The translations under genes were made by a program, and so were the position numbers. Below the pieces are notes generated by a model. That model did no database searches and had not been told where the DNA came from. It saw only the letters and a program-made list of their open reading frames with translations. A stretch of DNA of 31,957 nt from Geminocystis sp050753365. Lineage in GTDB: Bacteria; Cyanobacteriota; Cyanobacteriia; Cyanobacteriales; Cyanobacteriaceae. The DNA lies in contig NZ_JBLZFY010000048.1 of assembly GCF_050753365.1 (NCBI RefSeq), positions 1 through 31,957 on the forward strand, in the 5' to 3' direction. Position 1 is the first letter of the stretch; the number at the start of each line of letters is the position of its first letter. This document shows, one piece after another, positions 7,973 through 15,420 of this stretch.

Positions 7973-10225
7973 ATGTTTATCCCTAGTCTATCTCTCATCA
8001 GTAGAATCATTCCCCATCAAATGTTTGCGAAACTTGTCCATCTTTGGTTGGAATTAGTCGCCAATAACTATTGTGATGGTGTATATCTGAGTGAAGATAA
8101 TCTCATCAACCTAGAAAAAGAGAATAGCAGTCAAGAAAAAAAATCTTTCCATAGTTTTCATTTATTTATAGCTGAGAATATTCAAGCCTTATTGTTAGTT
8201 GAAAAAAAAATCAACGAATTATACTATCAAGTTACCATTACTTTTGATAGTCAAGAAATTTTAGATTTTTTAGAACTGATTAATTCTAAAATTGATCTGA
8301 GCAAAGATAATCTTGATACTATCTATTCAGTTTTATCTAATCCTATCAATAAAGATAATCCTGAGCAAAGTTTTATTTTTGCCATAATGAAAATATTAAC
8401 AGAACCTCTTGCATTTCAGGATAATTATTTAAACGATTATTCTCAACATCAAACTATTGAAGTTATTTTAAGAAATCGTATTGAACAAGAAAGAATTTTA
8501 CATCAAGTAACCCAACAAATTCAACAAGATTTAGATTTGTTAGTCATTGTAAAAATGACGATCGAACAGGTACAATCATTATTGCAGATCGATCGACTTT
8601 TAATCTATCAATTAAGAGTACCAATTAAACAAGAATCCTCAGAAAATATTGAATATATAGATACCGTTACCTATGAAGCAAAAGCCTCTAGTGTGATACC
8701 TTCCTTGTTAAATTTTCAAGAAGAAAGTTGTTTTAATAATATTAGAGATTCAGAGAAAAAATATCTCGAAGGATTTTATTTAGCCATAGAAGACATTAAT
8801 CATAGTAATCTCGACTCCTGTTTAAAAGAATTAATGCAGAAATTAGGAGTAAAAGCTAAAATTGCTATCCCGATTATTGTGAAGAATAAATTATGGGGAT
8901 TATTAATCGCTCATCAGTGTTTTACTGTGAGAAAATGGAAAAGTAATGAGATAACTTTTTTAAAAAATATTACCGAATATTTAGCCGTTGCTATCTATCA
9001 ATATAACTCCTATCATAAACTAGAAAAACAAAAACAATTATTAGAACAACAAGTAGCAAAAAAAGCAAAAGAATTGCAAGATGCCTTGATTGTAGCTCAA
9101 GTTGCTAATCAATCTAAAACAGAATTTTTAGGAAGTATTAGTCATGAACTACGAACCCCTTTAACTTGTATAATTGGGTTGTCTGGAACTTTGTTACATT
9201 GGTCAAAGGATCTAAAAAATAACCTTTCTTTAGAGCAACAGATAAGATACCTAAAAATTATCCAAGATAGTGGGAGAAAGTTATTAGAATTAATCAATAA
9301 TATCTTAGATTTTGCTGATATAGAGGCAGGAAAATCTCTTTTATATATGGAGGAAATCTCTTTAGAAAATTTAAGTAAAATGATATATTTATCAGCTTTA
9401 GAAATTGGTAAAAATCAAGGAATTAAAGTTAATTTAGAGTATAACATAAGCAAAGATTTAGATTTATTTTATTGTGACGGTGAAAGATTATATCAAATAT
9501 TATTAAATTTAGTCGATAATGCCATTAAATTTACGCCTTATGGAGGTGAAGTTATTATTAGAATGACAAGAAATCAAAGCCAAGCTATTTTTCAAGTGGA
9601 AGATACAGGTATTGGTATTAATAAAGAACAAATACCGCTATTATTTACTAAATTTCAACAATTAGAAAACTATCGTACTCGTACTCATTCAGGCACTGGT
9701 TTAGGGTTAGCTTTAACTAAACATTTAGTGGAGTTACATGGCGGTTTTATTGATGTACAATCAACTATTGATAAAGGTTCAACTTTTACTGTTTCTTTGC
9801 CTAATTCACCTCCTATTTATCAGATAAAATCGAAGATTTCTGACAAGGAAATGACTGATTTAAAAGTTAATAAAACAATCGTAGTTATCTGTGAAGATGA
9901 CGAAATAGGTACTTTTTTATGTCAACTGTTAACGGCGGCTGATTATCAAGTTATTTGGTTAGTTGATATTTATGAGGCTATCCATCGTATTCGATTAATT
10001 AACCCTTCGATCGTAATTTTAGAGCAAAATAAAGAAGCCTCTTTAGAAGTTTGTCAAAATCTCAAATCTGAAAATAAAGATAAATTATATTTGATGGTAA
10101 TTAGAGAAAAAATCAGTGGTAGTGAATGGGAGAATCTATCTAATTTAGGGGTTGATGAGTATTTATTAAAACCATTACAACCGAGAATTTTGCTACGAAA
10201 AATAGCAAAAATAATTAACACCTGA
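7973..10225 (+). CDS. cikA: Circadian input kinase CikA (GAF-histidine kinase-pseudo-receiver)
   Basis: CikA is a cytoplasmic kinase/phosphatase that links redox and light state to the KaiABC clock and, through the clock output, dephosphorylates RpaA. The 750 residues match the family length and layout: an N-terminal domain (1-165), a GAF domain (about 170-345) in which WGLLIAHQC (308-316) lacks a Cys directly before the His, a helical linker (345-380), a HisKA domain with SISHELRTP (388-396, phospho-acceptor His391), an ATPase domain (N box NLVDNAIKF 512-520, G1 DTGIGI 544-549, G2 GTGLGLAL 574-581), and a C-terminal receiver-like domain (635-745). That domain keeps the acidic pair (642-643) and Lys733, but has Glu684 where receivers have the phosphorylated Asp, as expected for the CikA pseudo-receiver. 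The start codon has only a weak upstream AAGGTAG. A generic hybrid kinase is the alternative; the combined layout and length make CikA much more likely. No kai genes are in this window. Confidence 0.85.
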   Translation: MFIPSLSLISRIIPHQMFAKLVHLWLELVANNYCDGVYLSEDNLINLEKENSSQEKKSFHSFHLFIAENIQALLLVEKKINELYYQVTITFDSQEILDFLELINSKIDLSKDNLDTIYSVLSNPINKDNPEQSFIFAIMKILTEPLAFQDNYLNDYSQHQTIEVILRNRIEQERILHQVTQQIQQDLDLLVIVKMTIEQVQSLLQIDRLLIYQLRVPIKQESSENIEYIDTVTYEAKASSVIPSLLNFQEESCFNNIRDSEKKYLEGFYLAIEDINHSNLDSCLKELMQKLGVKAKIAIPIIVKNKLWGLLIAHQCFTVRKWKSNEITFLKNITEYLAVAIYQYNSYHKLEKQKQLLEQQVAKKAKELQDALIVAQVANQSKTEFLGSISHELRTPLTCIIGLSGTLLHWSKDLKNNLSLEQQIRYLKIIQDSGRKLLELINNILDFADIEAGKSLLYMEEISLENLSKMIYLSALEIGKNQGIKVNLEYNISKDLDLFYCDGERLYQILLNLVDNAIKFTPYGGEVIIRMTRNQSQAIFQVEDTGIGINKEQIPLLFTKFQQLENYRTRTHSGTGLGLALTKHLVELHGGFIDVQSTIDKGSTFTVSLPNSPPIYQIKSKISDKEMTDLKVNKTIVVICEDDEIGTFLCQLLTAADYQVIWLVDIYEAIHRIRLINPSIVILEQNKEASLEVCQNLKSENKDKLYLMVIREKISGSEWENLSNLGVDEYLLKPLQPRILLRKIAKIINT

Positions 10226-10277
10226 TACCTCCGTTACTTTTTATTCATTGGGATTGAAATTAAGTTAGTTTAGGGTA

Positions 10278-10306
10278 TTGACTTTTAAGAAAAAACGTTA
10301 TATAAT
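10278..10306 (+). promoter_or_regulatory. Strong sigma-70-type promoter for the DUF3155 gene
   Basis: TTGACT (10278-10283) and TATAAT (10301-10306) are separated by exactly 17 bp. Transcription would start near 10313, leaving a leader of about 45 nt before the TTG start at 10358. This is the best promoter match I found in the window. Confidence 0.75.
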
Positions 10307-10342
10307 TTGGCAAAATGTAGTAAATATAACATTTAACTTATG

Positions 10343-10349
10343 AAGGAGG
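10343..10349 (+). promoter_or_regulatory. Ribosome binding site AAGGAGG that decides a TTG start
   Basis: AAGGAGG at 10343-10349 is a near-perfect Shine-Dalgarno sequence 8 nt before the TTG codon at 10358. The upstream ATG at 10340 has no such site, and starting there would place the Shine-Dalgarno inside the coding sequence. Confidence 0.75.
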
Positions 10350-10357
10350 AAGTAAGG

Positions 10358-10678
10358 TTGGCTCGGAAAAGGAAGCGTAAAAGTCGTCGCCGCCTTGAGG
10401 GGAGAAAAATTTTAGAACTTGTGCCTCACTACTATATTGAAAGTGGAGAAGATAAACCCGTTACCGCCGCTCGAAAACATATTCGAGCTAATGGTATTAC
10501 TCCTCCCGCTTTGCTAGTAGTTAAAAGAAATGAACATACTACCGATCGATATTTTTGGGCTGAAAAAGGATTATTTGGCGCTCAATATGTAGAGGAAAAT
10601 CATTTTCTTTTCCCTAGTTTAAGGGTGATTAAACCTCAAGTTAAGGTGACTACGCCTTCTTTATCGGCAACTCATTAA
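10358..10678 (+). CDS. DUF3155 family protein
   Basis: This 106-residue protein is conserved in cyanobacteria and has no assigned function. From the chosen TTG start it reads MARKRKRKSRRR, a very basic N-terminus, then a conserved body with ESGEDKPVTAARK, PPALLVVKRNEHTTDRYFWA and GLFGAQYVEENHFLFPSL. The basic head could bind nucleic acid or ribosomes, but that is a guess. The ATG at 10340 would add six residues (MKEEVR) and is disfavoured by the AAGGAGG at 10343. I recall family members beginning with MAR followed by the same Arg/Lys-rich stretch, which supports the shorter form. A canonical promoter precedes it, so it is probably transcribed alone and well. It lies 132 bp after cikA on the same strand, and I see no functional link between the two. 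Confidence 0.85.
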   Translation: MARKRKRKSRRRLEGRKILELVPHYYIESGEDKPVTAARKHIRANGITPPALLVVKRNEHTTDRYFWAEKGLFGAQYVEENHFLFPSLRVIKPQVKVTTPSLSATH

Positions 10679-10842
10679 GTTTTCTCACAGACAATTATCA
10701 ATTAACAAACATTTCGATCGTACTTAATGAAACTAAAGAAGATAGTTTTTGAAGGAATCATATTTTTTGGCAATAATTTCCTCCTATTTTATTCAACAGG
10801 TTAAAATCAGACTAGGATAATGATTCGATGGGAGAAAAAGTA

Positions 10843-11274
10843 ATGGAAGAATTACTGGAGTTGAAAACGTTGTTGACTCAAGGAAATATCTCTTCTGCGT
10901 TGGTGTTGGTGGAGGAAATGACGGAGATGAGTAAGGATGATAAGCTAAATAGAATTTATAGCTATGGAATTATTCTTCTACTACATTTAATTAAGCAACA
11001 GGCAGAAAAACGGACAACTCGATCATGGGAGCTTTCAATTCGTAATGCAGTTCGTCAGATTAATCGCACCAATAAACGACGCAAAGCCAATGGTTATTAT
11101 TTGACTAACTTGGAATTAAAAGAAACCCTTGAGGATGCTTATGAGTCTGCATTAGATGGGGCTTCTTTAGAGGCATTTGAAGGGCGTTATTCTCCTGAAG
11201 AATTAGCACAAATGATTGATTTCGATCGATTGATTACCGATGCTTTAGATTTAGTTACAAAAGAATTAAAATAA
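10843..11274 (+). CDS. DUF29-family protein, copy 1 of a tandem pair
   Basis: This 143-residue protein is of unknown function. It has the DUF29 pattern: an acidic N-terminal helix (MEELLELKTLLTQG), VEEMTEMSKDDK, then HLIKQQAEKRTTRSWELSI, matching the family's HLLKWQ...RSWE core, and a C-terminal helical part. An in-frame ATG lies 15 nt upstream (10828); GGAG at 10830-10833 is correctly placed for the ATG at 10843, so I chose the latter. It is followed 135 bp later by a close paralogue produced by tandem duplication. DUF29 proteins are numerous in cyanobacteria and their role is not established. No membrane span or catalytic motif is visible. Confidence 0.75.
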   Translation: MEELLELKTLLTQGNISSALVLVEEMTEMSKDDKLNRIYSYGIILLLHLIKQQAEKRTTRSWELSIRNAVRQINRTNKRRKANGYYLTNLELKETLEDAYESALDGASLEAFEGRYSPEELAQMIDFDRLITDALDLVTKELK

Positions 11275-11423
11275 GGATTTTGACTCAGAAATCAAGGGAT
11301 GAAGATTCAGTGGCACAGGCATCCGCACCTGTATTAGCTGGATAAAGGTTCGATCGAAACTTGTTTTGGATATTTTTAAGGTTAAAATGAGACAAGGATA
11401 ATGATTCAATGGGAGAAAACGCA

Positions 11424-11849
11424 ATGGAAGAATTACTGGAGTTGAAAACGTTGTTAACCCAAGGAAATGTCTCAGATGCTTTGGTGTTGGTGGAGGAAAT
11501 GACGGAGATGAGTAAGGATGATAAAATTAACAAAATTAGTAGCTACGCCAAAATATTACTCCTTCACTTAATTAAGCGACAAGTAGAAAAACGTACTACT
11601 CGCTCTTGGGATTTATCCATTGAAAATTCTGTTGATGAGATTCAAAAAACTAATCGCCGTCGTAAGGCAGGGGGTACTTATCTTTCATCGGAAGAGTTAA
11701 GGGAAGCCTTGATGGATAGTTATAGAATCGCTCTAGCAAAAGCCTCCGCCGAAGCCTTTGAGGGGCGTTATTCTAGTAAAGAATTAGCACAAATGATTGA
11801 TTTCGATCGACTTATCACCGATGCATTAGATTTAATTAAGACGTACTGA
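11424..11849 (+). CDS. DUF29-family protein, copy 2 of a tandem pair
   Basis: This 141-residue paralogue follows copy 1. The N-terminal about 45 residues are nearly identical to copy 1, including MEELLELKTLLTQGN and LVLVEEMTEMSKDDK; the middle has drifted (IKRQVEKRTTRSWDLSI), and the end again matches (KELAQMIDFDRLITDALDL). The GGAG at 11411-11414 and start at 11424 are displaced by exactly 581 bp from those of copy 1. An upstream in-frame ATG at 11409 is an alternative. The function is unknown, and the two proteins may form homo- or hetero-oligomers. The gene ends 15 bp before a GC-rich inverted repeat at the convergent junction with the NlpE/META gene. Confidence 0.75.
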   Translation: MEELLELKTLLTQGNVSDALVLVEEMTEMSKDDKINKISSYAKILLLHLIKRQVEKRTTRSWDLSIENSVDEIQKTNRRRKAGGTYLSSEELREALMDSYRIALAKASAEAFEGRYSSKELAQMIDFDRLITDALDLIKTY

Positions 11850-11863
11850 AAAAATCTGAGTAG

Positions 11864-11880
11864 GGTGGGCATTGCCCACC
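11864..11880. terminator. Inverted repeat at convergent junction (bidirectional terminator candidate)
   Basis: GGTGGGCATTGCCCACC forms a stem of 8 bp with almost no loop, placed between the ends of two convergent genes. It has no long T-tract. The same sequence, with one central base changed, occurs at 20564-20580 in another convergent junction. Confidence 0.5.
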
Positions 11881-11927
11881 AAACGTCCAAGAAATTATTG
11901 TCAATTCTTAAGTGCTAATTATAAATC

Positions 11928-13055
11928 CTATTTTTCATTAACAGCAGAAAATTTTAATAAGGGAGACATTTTTGCCCGATTAAGACTCAAAACATTATCC
12001 TTCATGGCATAATTATCAACCTGCTGTAAAGTTTGCATAAAAGTAGTTTCCATCTCCATATTTTCACAAGCCATCATAGTGGAAGCCATAGGAGAAAAAC
12101 TAATCATATTTCCCTCTTTCATCTCGAAACTTCCCATAAAATTATTGCATCCTGCAAAACCATTGACTCGTTTATTTTCAGTGTCAAACATGATAAATAC
12201 TGCTTCTCTTTGATTTTCAGCTTTCGTTGCAGGGTTGCCCATAATTTCCGTTAATTCCCAACGAGTATCTATAAAACTAACTTCCTTCGTATCAGAATTT
12301 TCGCTGGTGTCAGGAGTAGCAGATTCTTCTTTGGTTTCAGTTTCGGTAGTGGCTTCTTCCGTCATTTCCGTTTCAGCTTCGGCGGCGGCTTCTTCCGTCA
12401 TTTCCGTTTTAACTTCGGCAGTAGCTTCTTCTGTCATCTCCGTTTTAACTTCGGCAGTAGCTTCTTCCGTCATCTCCGTTTTAACTTCGGCGGTAGCTTC
12501 TTCTTCAGCCTCTGCAATAACTTCTTCTGTGATTTCTGTTTCAGCCTCGGCAGTGGTTTCAGCTTTATTTTCTATGGCTTCTGATTTTTCACCGCTTGTT
12601 GTCTCTTTGGTTAAAATATATTTTTCTGCTAATTCACCAGTGATTCTATTTCCTTCCATATCTAGTTGAAATAAGCGATTTTCTCCTACCAAAAACTGAT
12701 TTGGTGCGTCTTTAATGCCTTCTAAAGCAATAATGTTTCCCGCTTCATTCCATTTAAAATTACCTTGGATTTCTAATACCTCGTCACTTTTTCCTATATA
12801 TTGTGTGGACATTACAAAAGAAAGGTCTTGATTAAGGGTTATACTTGTTTTTATTCCTTCACAACTAGCACAGGGCATAACACCTTTATAAGTACCATTC
12901 CAATCTAAGGAGTTAGCACTAGTATCTCCAACGGGTTTTGTTATTGTCGTTTCTTTCGCTTCGGCAACTGTTTCTGCATGGGAAGGCTGAATATAATTAG
13001 TTAAAGATAATGTAGTTAATAAAGTTAAGGAAATAATTAAGGATTGATTTTTCAT
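11928..13055 (-). CDS. Secreted NlpE-N / META domain protein with acidic repeat linker
   Basis: This 375-residue envelope protein begins with a signal peptide (1-27, ending SHA). An NlpE-like domain follows (about 50-150) with the motif PCASC (61-65), whose two cysteines are typical of NlpE, a copper- and envelope-stress-associated fold. Residues about 165-250 are a Glu/Thr/Ala-rich linker with a 12-residue repeat (TAEVKTEMTEEA type). A META/HslJ-like domain (about 262-372) ends the protein, with GFAGCNNFMG (299-308) and TMMAC (326-330). No lipobox cysteine is present, so it is probably periplasmic and not a lipoprotein. The ATG at 13055 is preferred because the signal peptide starts there; an in-frame ATG at 13073 adds six residues. 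The domain pairing suggests an envelope-stress or metal-related role, but the substrate is unknown. A long opposite-strand reading frame across the repeat is a codon artefact. Confidence 0.8.
   Translation of the reverse strand: MKNQSLIISLTLLTTLSLTNYIQPSHAETVAEAKETTITKPVGDTSANSLDWNGTYKGVMPCASCEGIKTSITLNQDLSFVMSTQYIGKSDEVLEIQGNFKWNEAGNIIALEGIKDAPNQFLVGENRLFQLDMEGNRITGELAEKYILTKETTSGEKSEAIENKAETTAEAETEITEEVIAEAEEEATAEVKTEMTEEATAEVKTEMTEEATAEVKTEMTEEAAAEAETEMTEEATTETETKEESATPDTSENSDTKEVSFIDTRWELTEIMGNPATKAENQREAVFIMFDTENKRVNGFAGCNNFMGSFEMKEGNMISFSPMASTMMACENMEMETTFMQTLQQVDNYAMKDNVLSLNRAKMSPLLKFSAVNEK
12353..12496 (-). repeat. 36-bp coding minisatellite (4 units) in the NlpE/META gene
   Basis: Four 36-bp units start at 12353, 12389, 12425 and 12461, with diverged units on both sides. 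Each encodes 12 residues of the acidic linker, so gain or loss of a unit keeps the reading frame. Confidence 0.9.
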
Positions 13056-13231
13056 GATATTCAGATTATACATTGGAATATATTTTGATTATATATAAAT
13101 GACGTTTTTGGGGTTCAAAAAAGTTCCCATCATTAATTAACATTTCTTGACATTTGATTTTTGTCGTCTTAAACGGCAAGTCTTGCAAGATATTAATAAA
13201 GTTAGGGAATCAATAGAAGTTTTTGAAACAA

Positions 13232-13825
13232 TCAACCTTTTAAAATTTCCTTACCTACTGCTTCATATTGTTTCCATGCTTGCTTGGCACGAGAATCACT
13301 ATAATCTTTTACCGTTTTACCATTTTGAGAGGCTTTTTCAAAGGCAATTAACAGGGGGATTTCGGTTTTAAATACGGGTAAATTTTCCTTTTCTAAAAAT
13401 AGTTTTGCTGTTTTACTATTAGTAGTTCTGGAGTCAACTTTTGTTAACAAAATTTTATAGTTATTAAAATTATTTTCCTTAAGAGTTTCTACCGCTCTAA
13501 TAGTAGCATTCAAATCTAAATGATTTGGAGTGGTGGGAATAATTATTAAATCACAGCCATTGGCTAATTCTTTCAATTCCTCGTTTTCAGGACCTGCTTT
13601 CATATCGGTTATGATATGTTCATGTTTGGCTATAAATGCTGTTGATCCTGCTTGAGAGCTTACCATAAAAGGAAGATGATCTTCTCTTGCCCATAATAAG
13701 GCTGATCGATTTCGATCGGCATCAATCAACAATGTCGGTTTGTCTGTATGTAAATAAGTTGCTAAGTGTATGGCTGTAGTGGTTTTTCCTACGCCACCTT
13801 TTAAAGAAACAATTCCAATAAGCAT
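13232..13825 (-). CDS. Orphan ParA/MinD-like ATPase
   Basis: This 197-residue protein has the deviant Walker A motif KGGVGKTT (9-16), a following helix TAIHLATYL, LLIDADRNRSALLW (switch I/Walker A' region) and an IIIPTTPN strand, so it is a single-domain ParA-type ATPase. Such proteins position plasmids, chromosomes or protein complexes by ATP-driven binding to DNA or membranes. No parB, parS-like array or other partner is visible nearby, so the cargo is unknown. It lies between the binding-protein gene and the NlpE/META gene. A heptamer repeat array begins 3 bp upstream of the start codon and leaves no Shine-Dalgarno sequence, which is unusual. The start is fixed because the Walker motif begins nine residues in. 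Confidence 0.85.
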   Translation of the reverse strand: MLIGIVSLKGGVGKTTTAIHLATYLHTDKPTLLIDADRNRSALLWAREDHLPFMVSSQAGSTAFIAKHEHIITDMKAGPENEELKELANGCDLIIIPTTPNHLDLNATIRAVETLKENNFNNYKILLTKVDSRTTNSKTAKLFLEKENLPVFKTEIPLLIAFEKASQNGKTVKDYSDSRAKQAWKQYEAVGKEILKG

Positions 13826-13828
13826 AAT

Positions 13829-13877
13829 TAATGAGTAATGAGTAATGAGTAATGAGTAATGAGTAATGAGTAATGAA
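13829..13877. repeat. Heptamer tandem repeat (TAATGAG)x7 abutting the parA start
   Basis: Six perfect TAATGAG units and a seventh ending in A run from 13829 to 13877. The array starts three bases from the parA ATG (13823-13825), so in the parA message it is the immediate 5' leader. Heptanucleotide arrays of this type are common in cyanobacterial spacers. Confidence 0.95.
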
Positions 13878-13882
13878 TAGAG

Positions 13883-13972
13883 TCGCTTTAGCAGACGGTA
13901 GCTATTAGACGTCAGATTGCTTCGTGCCTCGCAACGCTGCGCGATTTATTACACGGTGGGTTATTGATTAAC
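13883..13972 (+). repeat. Composite dispersed repeat (two modules shared with other spacers)
   Basis: This segment contains TCGCTTTAGCAGA (13883-13895, also at 22500-22512), a 21-bp stretch beginning AGATTGCTTCGTGCC (13914-13934, exact match on the minus strand to 22426-22446), and TTTATTACACGG-type sequence (13944-13972, matching minus-strand 2828-2856). It looks like a mosaic of small mobile-type intergenic repeats, with no coding capacity. Confidence 0.7.
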
Positions 13973-13983
13973 AACTAAAACTA

Positions 13984-14055
13984 TTCTTAATTCTTAATTC
14001 TTAATTCTTAATTCTTAATTCTTAATTCTTAATTCTTAATATTCTTAATTCTTAA
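13984..14055. repeat. Heptamer tandem repeat (TTCTTAA)x10 overlapping a stop codon
   Basis: Eight perfect TTCTTAA units (13984-14039), a 2-bp interruption and two more units (14042-14055). The stop codon of the binding-protein gene (14052-14054) is inside the last unit. No other terminator was seen downstream of that gene. Confidence 0.95.
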
Positions 14056-15368
14056 TTCGTAACAAGGGGCATCACTTTATCGATGACTTCTAAACTACCG
14101 TCAGGATTAACACGCCACACATCATAAACACCTACCACATCACCGTTTTCGTCAATGTCCACATTGCCACTAGCACCCTGATAATTGATCATTTCACCAT
14201 TACGCAATAGTTCGATCGCCTCACAAGGAGCACTGACTTCTGTGCCTTCTCCTCCAGCAACTTCTCTAAGTTTACTTTTAATGCCTTCTCCTGTATTGCT
14301 TCCCGATGCCTCGGCGGCTAACATTAATAAAATAGTTGCGTCCCATGTATGGGGTACAAAAGCAGTAACGGGTTGATTTCCTGTGCTTTCTCTCCATAAG
14401 GCGGTAAATTCTTCTAATCCTTTACCTTCCGCCCCGGGTACTGTACCTAATGCCCCAGCAATAATGGAAGTACCATCGGCGGTTTTGCCTACTTGTTTGG
14501 TAAAGTCTTCGGAGTAAACTCCATCAGTTAATAATACCGTAGTATTGTTCATTAATCCTTGTTTAAAGGCGGCTTGTAATAATAAACTACCTGTTTCGGC
14601 GTACAATACTGCTAAGACGGCATCGGGTTGATTAGCAAAGGCAAGTCCTGCTTCACTGTCTAGGGTTGTGGCTTTAGGATCGTGACGTACTGGTTTATCT
14701 TTATTAATTATATTACCTCCTGCACTGGTAAAAGCGTTAACGAATTGTTGTTCAAAGGCAACTCCATAATCGTTGTTAATCACCACTGTAGAAACGTTTT
14801 TAAAGCCTTCTTTTTCTGCTAAGGCGGCTAAGGCTTGAGCTTGATAGGTGTCGGGAGGAGCGGTACGCGCCCAAAATCCATTAAATTCTCCATTCTTAGC
14901 TCGATCGGTAAATATAGGGCTAGTACTACCGGGTGAGATCATGACAACTTTATTTCTCACGGCGACATCTAAAGCGGCGGTGGAAACACTACTAGCAAAT
15001 GAACCCACTACTCCTGCAACTTTGTCCACTTCTGTAAGTTTCGTGATGGCTGCCGTACCCGCAACGGGATCAGTTTGATCATCTTCTTTAATGAGGGTGA
15101 CGGGTTTACCGTTAACTCCTCCACAGGCGTTGATGGTATCCACTGCTAATTGAGCAGAAATGGGCATATTTTGCCCGATCGAGGACAAATCCCCAGTTAT
15201 AGGGAATAATGCTCCTAATTTTAAGCCGTCACTCACGGAGGGTACGTTATTCTCTGTGTTTTCATTACTTTCAGTTTCTTCTGTTGTACCAAAGAGGGTA
15301 CATCCTGCGGTTAACCAATTGAGACTAAGGAATAAACTCAAAAATAGTTTTATGGAACGATTTTTCAT
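14052..15368 (-). CDS. ABC transporter substrate-binding lipoprotein, branched-chain/neutral amino-acid type
   Basis: This 438-residue protein is a Peripla_BP_6 (LivJ/LivK-type) solute receptor. It starts with a lipoprotein signal (hydrophobic 7-20, LTAGC with Cys23 as the likely lipidated residue), then an acidic linker, then the receptor body from about 48: LGALFPITGDLSSIGQ, VNGKPVTLIKEDDQTDP, VVGSFASSVSTAAL, VVMISPGSTSP and VVINNDYG are typical. It would bind an amino acid or related solute in the periplasm and deliver it to membrane permeases. No permease or ATPase gene is adjacent, so it must pair with parts encoded elsewhere; cyanobacterial NatB is a likely equivalent but UrtA-like relatives cannot be excluded. 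It lies 52 bp downstream of the phosphoribosyltransferase gene on the same strand. Its stop codon lies in a heptamer repeat. Confidence 0.85.
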   Translation of the reverse strand: MKNRSIKLFLSLFLSLNWLTAGCTLFGTTEETESNENTENNVPSVSDGLKLGALFPITGDLSSIGQNMPISAQLAVDTINACGGVNGKPVTLIKEDDQTDPVAGTAAITKLTEVDKVAGVVGSFASSVSTAALDVAVRNKVVMISPGSTSPIFTDRAKNGEFNGFWARTAPPDTYQAQALAALAEKEGFKNVSTVVINNDYGVAFEQQFVNAFTSAGGNIINKDKPVRHDPKATTLDSEAGLAFANQPDAVLAVLYAETGSLLLQAAFKQGLMNNTTVLLTDGVYSEDFTKQVGKTADGTSIIAGALGTVPGAEGKGLEEFTALWRESTGNQPVTAFVPHTWDATILLMLAAEASGSNTGEGIKSKLREVAGGEGTEVSAPCEAIELLRNGEMINYQGASGNVDIDENGDVVGVYDVWRVNPDGSLEVIDKVMPLVTN

Positions 15369-15420
15369 GGTATTTTCTTATAGGATTTAAGTTTAAGTTA
15401 AAATCATACACTATTGACTA

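Noticed and set aside
12235..12669. 144-codon plus-strand frame rich in Ser, Val and Ala
   Set aside because: It is the exact antisense of the Glu/Thr/Ala repeat in the NlpE/META gene. Repetitive GAA/ACT codons leave the opposite strand free of stops. It has no family resemblance.
13147..13371. 74-codon plus-strand frame
   Set aside because: It overlaps the C-terminal coding part of parA on the other strand and has no independent support.
13829..14055. Possible CRISPR array
   Set aside because: The repeats are contiguous 7-bp units without spacers, and no cas genes are present. They are simple tandem repeats.
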